Assembly (NCBI GenBank): GCA_028289445.1
Contig: JANQPO010000005.1
Span: forward strand, 1-64,000
Direction: 5' to 3'
Length of the DNA stretch: 64,000 bases
Origin: Tepidamorphaceae bacterium
GTDB lineage: Bacteria > Pseudomonadota > Alphaproteobacteria > Rhizobiales > JAKSCL01
The notes beneath the pieces are model-generated. The model ran no database searches. It was not told where the DNA came from and saw nothing but the letters and a program-made list of their open reading frames with translations. Position 1 is the stretch's first letter. Every line of letters begins with the position of its first letter. The position numbers and the translations under genes are program-made. Positions 60,113 through 64,000 of this stretch are shown here, one piece after another.

Positions 60113-61771
60113 ATGTATCGCTATGACGAATTCGACGAGTCCATGGTGCGGGCCCGCGTCGCGGAGTTTCGCGGCCAGGTCCAGCGCCGGGTCGACGGAT
60201 CGCTGACGGAGGACGAGTTCAAGCCGCTGCGGCTGATGAACGGACTCTACCTCCAGCTCCACGCCTATATGCTACGCGTGGCGATCCCCTATGGCGCACT
60301 GTCCTCGGATCAGATGCGGCAGCTGGCGATGATCGCTGAGCGTTATGATCGCGGCTACGGCCATCTGACGACGCGGCAAAACATCCAGTATAATTGGCCA
60401 AAGCTCCCTGAGGTGCCGGATATCCTCGACGATCTGGCTGACGTGCAGATGCACGCCATCCAGACCTCGGGCAACTGCATCCGCAATGTGACCAGCGACC
60501 CGTTCGCCGGTGTCGCGGCTGACGAGTTAGAAGACCCGCGCCCGACGGCGGAACTGATCCGCCAGTGGTCGACCTTCCACCCGGAATTTTCTTTCTTGCC
60601 GCGTAAATTCAAGATCGCCATCACCGGATCGCCGAACGATCGCGCGGCTGTCTACTTCCACGATATCGGCCTGCGTATGGTGGCAGGCCCGGACGATGAC
60701 GCCGGATATGAGGTGATCGTCGGCGGCGGGCAGGGACGCACGCCGATGATCGGCAAGGTCGTGCGCGACTTCCTGCCGCGCGAGGAGCTTTTGGGCTATC
60801 TGGAAGCGATCATGCGCGTCTACAACCTCTACGGCCGGCGCGACAACAAGTACAAGGCGCGCATCAAGATCTTGGTTCACGAGCTTGGGCTTGAGGCGTT
60901 CAAGGACGAGGTCGAAGCCGAATACAGCCGCAAACCGGACGCTGACAACGCACTCGCTGAAGCCGAGTTGCAGCGGATCGAGACCTATTTCGCACCGAAG
61001 GACTATGAGACGCGGCCGGATCGTTCCGAGATCTTCGAAGTTGCACGCCACAATGACCCGGCATTCGCCGCCTGGGCCGATCAGAATCTCTTCTCGCACA
61101 AGGTCGAGGGTTATGCAGCGGCGACCATCACGATCAAACGCGTCGGCGGCGAGCCGGGCGACGTGACAGCCGACGACATGCGCACGCTCGCCGATCTCGC
61201 CGACCGGTTCTCGTTCGGCGAAATGCGGGTGTCGCACGAGCAGAACATCGTCTTTTCGGACGTTCGCAAGGACGATCTCTATGATCTGTGGAAGGCGCTC
61301 GCCAAGGCCGAACTCGGTGACGCCAACAAAGGGTTGATCACCGATATCATTGCCTGCCCGGGGCTCGATTATTGTGCGCTGGCGACGGCACGATCGATCC
61401 CGATCGCGCAAAAGATTTCCACGGCCTTCGCAGACCCGATCCGCCAGCGAGATATCGGTCCGCTATCGATCAAGATCTCCGGCTGCATCAATGCCTGCGG
61501 CCACCATCATGTCGGCCATATCGGCATCTTGGGTCTCGATAAGGCCGGCGAGGAGTTTTACCAGATCACGCTCGGCGGCGATGCGACGGAGACGGCAGCG
61601 CTCGGCGAGCGGGCCGGACCCGGCTTCTCGTCTGATGAGGTGGCTGGCGCGATCGAGCGGGTCGTCGATCACTACCTGGACGTTCGTGACGGCGAGGACG
61701 AGACCTTCCTTGAGACCTGCCGCCGCCTCGGCCCCGACGCCTTCAAGGAGGCGCTTTATGCCGCTCATTAG
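60113..61771 (+). CDS. cysI: Nitrite/sulfite reductase, siroheme [4Fe-4S] hemoprotein (CysI)
   Basis: A 552-residue assimilatory sulfite reductase, six-electron reduction of sulfite to sulfide. Seen: YGHLTTRQNIQYNWPKLPEV (siroheme region), a first Cys pair in IIACPGLDYCALATA (C-x5-C) and the second in ISGCINACGHHHVGHIGILG (C-x3-C) that bind the cluster. The family also contains ferredoxin-nitrite reductases; the cysH/cysG/DUF2849/DUF934 context makes sulfite the likely substrate. The downstream DUF934 gene overlaps its end by 14 bases. Confidence 0.95.
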   Translation: MYRYDEFDESMVRARVAEFRGQVQRRVDGSLTEDEFKPLRLMNGLYLQLHAYMLRVAIPYGALSSDQMRQLAMIAERYDRGYGHLTTRQNIQYNWPKLPEVPDILDDLADVQMHAIQTSGNCIRNVTSDPFAGVAADELEDPRPTAELIRQWSTFHPEFSFLPRKFKIAITGSPNDRAAVYFHDIGLRMVAGPDDDAGYEVIVGGGQGRTPMIGKVVRDFLPREELLGYLEAIMRVYNLYGRRDNKYKARIKILVHELGLEAFKDEVEAEYSRKPDADNALAEAELQRIETYFAPKDYETRPDRSEIFEVARHNDPAFAAWADQNLFSHKVEGYAAATITIKRVGGEPGDVTADDMRTLADLADRFSFGEMRVSHEQNIVFSDVRKDDLYDLWKALAKAELGDANKGLITDIIACPGLDYCALATARSIPIAQKISTAFADPIRQRDIGPLSIKISGCINACGHHHVGHIGILGLDKAGEEFYQITLGGDATETAALGERAGPGFSSDEVAGAIERVVDHYLDVRDGEDETFLETCRRLGPDAFKEALYAAH

Positions 61772-62282
61772 GAAGGGCGTTACGGTCGAGGACGAGTGGA
61801 CCACGCTCGCCAGCGACGACGACACCATCTTCGACGAAGAATTGCCGGCCGGCGATCTGATCGTGCCGCATCGCCGTCTTGCCTCGGCACGCCAGCGCAA
61901 ACACGACGGCAAGCTCGGTGTCGCTATCGACAATGATCTGGACATCGGTGCGCTGGAGGCGCTGTTGGGTACCGTGGACCTCATCTCCGTCCCGTTTCCG
62001 GCATTTGGCGACGGCCGGGGGTTCTCGATCGCGAAGTCGCTGCGCAACACCGGCTTCACCGGTGTCCTGCGTGCCCACGGCCCGCTGATCGCGGATCAGG
62101 CAGCGTTCGCCGAGGCGTGCGGTTTCGATGAAATTGAGATCCCCGACGATCACGCGGAGCGCCAGCCCGTCGATCAGTATGCGACCGCGCGCACGGCGTT
62201 TCCGGCCCGCTATCAGGAAGCGTATGACGCAGCACCGCAGACGGTCTCGATTCTAAGCGCTCGGCACACCGCTAGGCATTAG
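61758..62282 (+). CDS. DUF934 family protein
   Basis: A 174-residue protein of DUF934, consistently found after sulfite reductase genes. Seen: WTTLASDDDTIFDEELPAGD, LGVAIDNDLDIGALEALLGT, FGDGRGFSIAKSLRN and ARYQEAYDAAPQTVSI at the end. It is thought to support electron delivery or maturation for sulfite reductase, but this is unproven. The ATG lies inside the cysI end, so it is coupled; the long frame upstream is within cysI. Confidence 0.9.
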   Translation: MPLIRKGVTVEDEWTTLASDDDTIFDEELPAGDLIVPHRRLASARQRKHDGKLGVAIDNDLDIGALEALLGTVDLISVPFPAFGDGRGFSIAKSLRNTGFTGVLRAHGPLIADQAAFAEACGFDEIEIPDDHAERQPVDQYATARTAFPARYQEAYDAAPQTVSILSARHTARH

Positions 62283-62295
62283 CGCCAGCAACTGG

Positions 62296-63867
62296 TCAAT
62301 CCAAAAGCGCGGTCAACGCCTCTAGCGTATCGGCTTCTCCCGGCGGCTTGTCGTCGCGGATGCGGTGAATGCGCGGAAAACGCATCGCCACCCCACTTTT
62401 GTGCCGGGTTGAGCGGTTGAGACCCTCGAACGCGACTTCCAAAACGAGCCCATGGTCCGGTTCCGCACGGACGGATCGGACGGGGCCGAACCGCTCCACC
62501 GTGTTGTCGCGCACATATTTGTCGAGCCGTTTCAATTCCTCGTCGGTGAAACCGAAATAGGCTTTTCCGACCGGCACCAGTTCCTGCCCGTTGTCGCCGG
62601 GCCGCCAGACGCCGAACGTATAGTCCGAATAAAACGACGATCGCTTGCCGTGACCGCGTTGGGCGTAGAGCAGAACGACATCGATCAGAAACGGATCGCG
62701 CTTCCATTTGAACCACGGTCCCTTGGGCCGGCCGGGCTGGTAGAGCGAGTCCCAGCGCTTCAGCATCAGCCCCTCGATCGCCGCATGCGGCGGGCTTTCG
62801 CGGTGTGCCGCTAAGTCATCCAATGACGCGAACGGTACCAGCGGCGAAAGGTCGAGCCGTTCGCCGCCATGTCGGGCGATAAAGGCCTCCAAGCGATTTC
62901 GTCGCACTTGAAAGGGCTCGCCGCGCAGGTCATTGCCGTCGGCCGTAAGCAAATCATAGGCGCGAATGAAAGCCGGATGACTGGCGAGCAGCTTGTTCGA
63001 CACGGTCTTTCGGTTGAGCCGCTGCTGGAGGTCGCCGAACGGCGCCACGTCGCGTTCCGTATCCGGGCGCATGACGAGAAGCTCACCGTCGATAGCGCCC
63101 TCGAAATCGAGTGCGTCTAGTACGTCGGGAAAGGCGTCCGAGATATCATCGCCCGTCCGCGAATAGAGCCGCCGCTCACCGCCCTCGGCCGCCGCCTGGA
63201 CCCTAATCCCGTCCCATTTCCATTCGGCCGCGAACTCTTCTGGCGCGATCGCAAGCTTACCGGCAATGTCGGCGTCCGCGCGCTCCGCTTTTTCCATCAG
63301 AGGATGGGCAAGCATGACTGGCCGGAACGGCGCGCTATGATTGGGCGCCGGCTTGTCGCCGCGGTCCTCCAACCAAGCAAAGAGATCGAGGTAGGGTGGC
63401 TCCAATCCATGCCAAAGCTCTTCAATCTCGACGATGTCCTTGCCGCCGAACTGCGCCAGTGCCTGTTTGGCAAGCCGTGCCGAGACACCGATCCTCAGCC
63501 CGCCCATGACGAGGCCGGGACCATCGGAACGCGACGCCTGATGAAGGGTTTCCACGACGTCGGCAACGGTCGGCACCCGATTGGCACGGGTCTCTGCTTC
63601 CGGCCAGACCAGTGAGACAGTCTCCGCCAGATCGCCGACATAGTCGTAGGAATAGGCAAAGAGCACCTGGTCGAGACGCTCCTCGACTAGCGTGCGGATC
63701 ATGGCGGGCTTCACCGAGGCAATCTCCAGATCGCGGGTGATACCCGCCAGTGCGTAGCCACGATCCGGGTCGGGTGTGTCGCGGAAATAGTCAACTAGAA
63801 GGCGCAGCTTGCCGTTACGCTGCGGGGTCAAAACCAGCCGATCGAGGAGGGCGGCGAAGCGGTTCAT
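62296..63867 (-). CDS. ATP-dependent DNA ligase (cisplatin-damage-response type)
   Basis: A 523-residue DNA ligase. Seen: adenylation motif I EWKWDGIRVQAAAEGGERRL with the nucleophilic Lys, ysRTGDDIS motif (RLYSRTGDDISDAFPDVLDA), EGAIDGELLVM (motif III), EGLMLKRWDSLYQPG (motif IV/V region) and GPWFKWKRDPFLIDVVLLYA. This matches the bacterial ligases that are encoded next to a metallo-beta-lactamase exonuclease and implicated in DNA damage repair. Its ATG overlaps the stop of that exonuclease gene (63864-63867). Confidence 0.93.
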   Translation of the reverse strand: MNRFAALLDRLVLTPQRNGKLRLLVDYFRDTPDPDRGYALAGITRDLEIASVKPAMIRTLVEERLDQVLFAYSYDYVGDLAETVSLVWPEAETRANRVPTVADVVETLHQASRSDGPGLVMGGLRIGVSARLAKQALAQFGGKDIVEIEELWHGLEPPYLDLFAWLEDRGDKPAPNHSAPFRPVMLAHPLMEKAERADADIAGKLAIAPEEFAAEWKWDGIRVQAAAEGGERRLYSRTGDDISDAFPDVLDALDFEGAIDGELLVMRPDTERDVAPFGDLQQRLNRKTVSNKLLASHPAFIRAYDLLTADGNDLRGEPFQVRRNRLEAFIARHGGERLDLSPLVPFASLDDLAAHRESPPHAAIEGLMLKRWDSLYQPGRPKGPWFKWKRDPFLIDVVLLYAQRGHGKRSSFYSDYTFGVWRPGDNGQELVPVGKAYFGFTDEELKRLDKYVRDNTVERFGPVRSVRAEPDHGLVLEVAFEGLNRSTRHKSGVAMRFPRIHRIRDDKPPGEADTLEALTALLD

Positions 63868-64000
63868 TCGCTTTCATCCTCATAGCCGACGATATTGAGC
63901 GGCCGGGCAGCGATCCCTTGAAGCTCGCACCAGCGCACCAGTGCTTCCTCGCGGCCATGGGTCACCCAGACCTCGGACGGACCGATTTCGGTTATCGTGT
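63864..64000 (-). CDS. Ligase-associated DNA exonuclease, 3' end only
   Basis: The last 45 or so residues of a gene running off the right edge: ITEIGPSEVWVTHGREEALV, then LQGIAARPLNIVGYEDESE and TGA. VWVTHGREEALVRW followed by a C-terminal GYEDE is typical of the metallo-beta-lactamase-fold exonuclease encoded upstream of this ligase type. The stop overlaps the ligase start as ATGA. Confidence 0.85.
   Translation of the reverse strand, partial: TITEIGPSEVWVTHGREEALVRWCELQGIAARPLNIVGYEDESE

Overview
The window is a piece of an alphaproteobacterial chromosome of fairly high G+C. The evidence is gene order: a 51-residue protein, murA, DUF2948, hisD, UPF0262, a phosphotyrosine-phosphatase-like gene, infA, maf, yacG and tRNA-Phe lie head to tail (16.3-22.4 kb), an arrangement typical of Alphaproteobacteria. 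The cysH-cysG-DUF2849-cysI-DUF934 sulfate assimilation block and the DNA ligase / ligase-associated exonuclease pair near the end agree. I cannot place it below class level.

Layout. 0-4.2 kb: a tripartite tricarboxylate transporter (TctA, TctC) with a type I sulfatase between the two genes. 4.5-8.8 kb: a flavin amine oxidase, a CcdA-like protein with a Tat-exported thioredoxin, and a class IV aminotransferase divergent from an Lrp regulator. 8.9-11.6 kb: an NsrR-NnrS-NnrU nitric-oxide response operon. 11.7-15.6 kb: a tightly coupled operon (DUF2325, heme-degrading ABM monooxygenase, small secreted protein, YejA-like binding protein), whose last gene is frame-disrupted by an 11-base homopolymer. 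16.1-22.4 kb: core housekeeping genes and two tRNAs.

Genomic island, 22.36-41.66 kb. A 45-bp duplicate of the 3' half of tRNA-Phe lies at 41618-41662, so the island is inserted at tRNA-Phe with its tyrosine recombinase next to the tRNA. It carries a DUF262 + HEPN nuclease pair, a NYN nuclease, small DNA-binding proteins, an active HerA/TraD-like ATPase and a degenerate paralogue, a replication-relaxation protein and a CHC2/TOPRIM primase. It also carries an accessory MurC with a 150-residue N-terminal extension, coupled to an unrecognised protein. Several genes (33.8-36.5 and 40.3-41.2 kb) are visibly AT-rich compared with the host.

Second accessory block, 41.8-55.75 kb. It is bounded by a decayed integrase and an IS3-type transposase remnant. 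It holds a CHAT + transglutaminase-like protein coupled to an alpha/beta hydrolase, a heme peroxidase, a putative lipoprotein, a membrane alpha/beta hydrolase, a BTAD/SARP-type regulator, and a PAP2/haloperoxidase-like protein coupled to a subtilisin-like protease. Both divergent promoter regions of this block contain the same 11-bp direct repeats (GTGAATAATGC type), as expected for operators of a SARP-type regulator. This suggests one co-regulated, multi-enzyme system and is my best candidate for something undescribed.

55.8-64 kb returns to core genes: a DacB-type carboxypeptidase, an Lrp regulator, assimilatory sulfate/sulfite reduction with siroheme synthesis, an ATP-dependent DNA ligase, and the end of its associated exonuclease.
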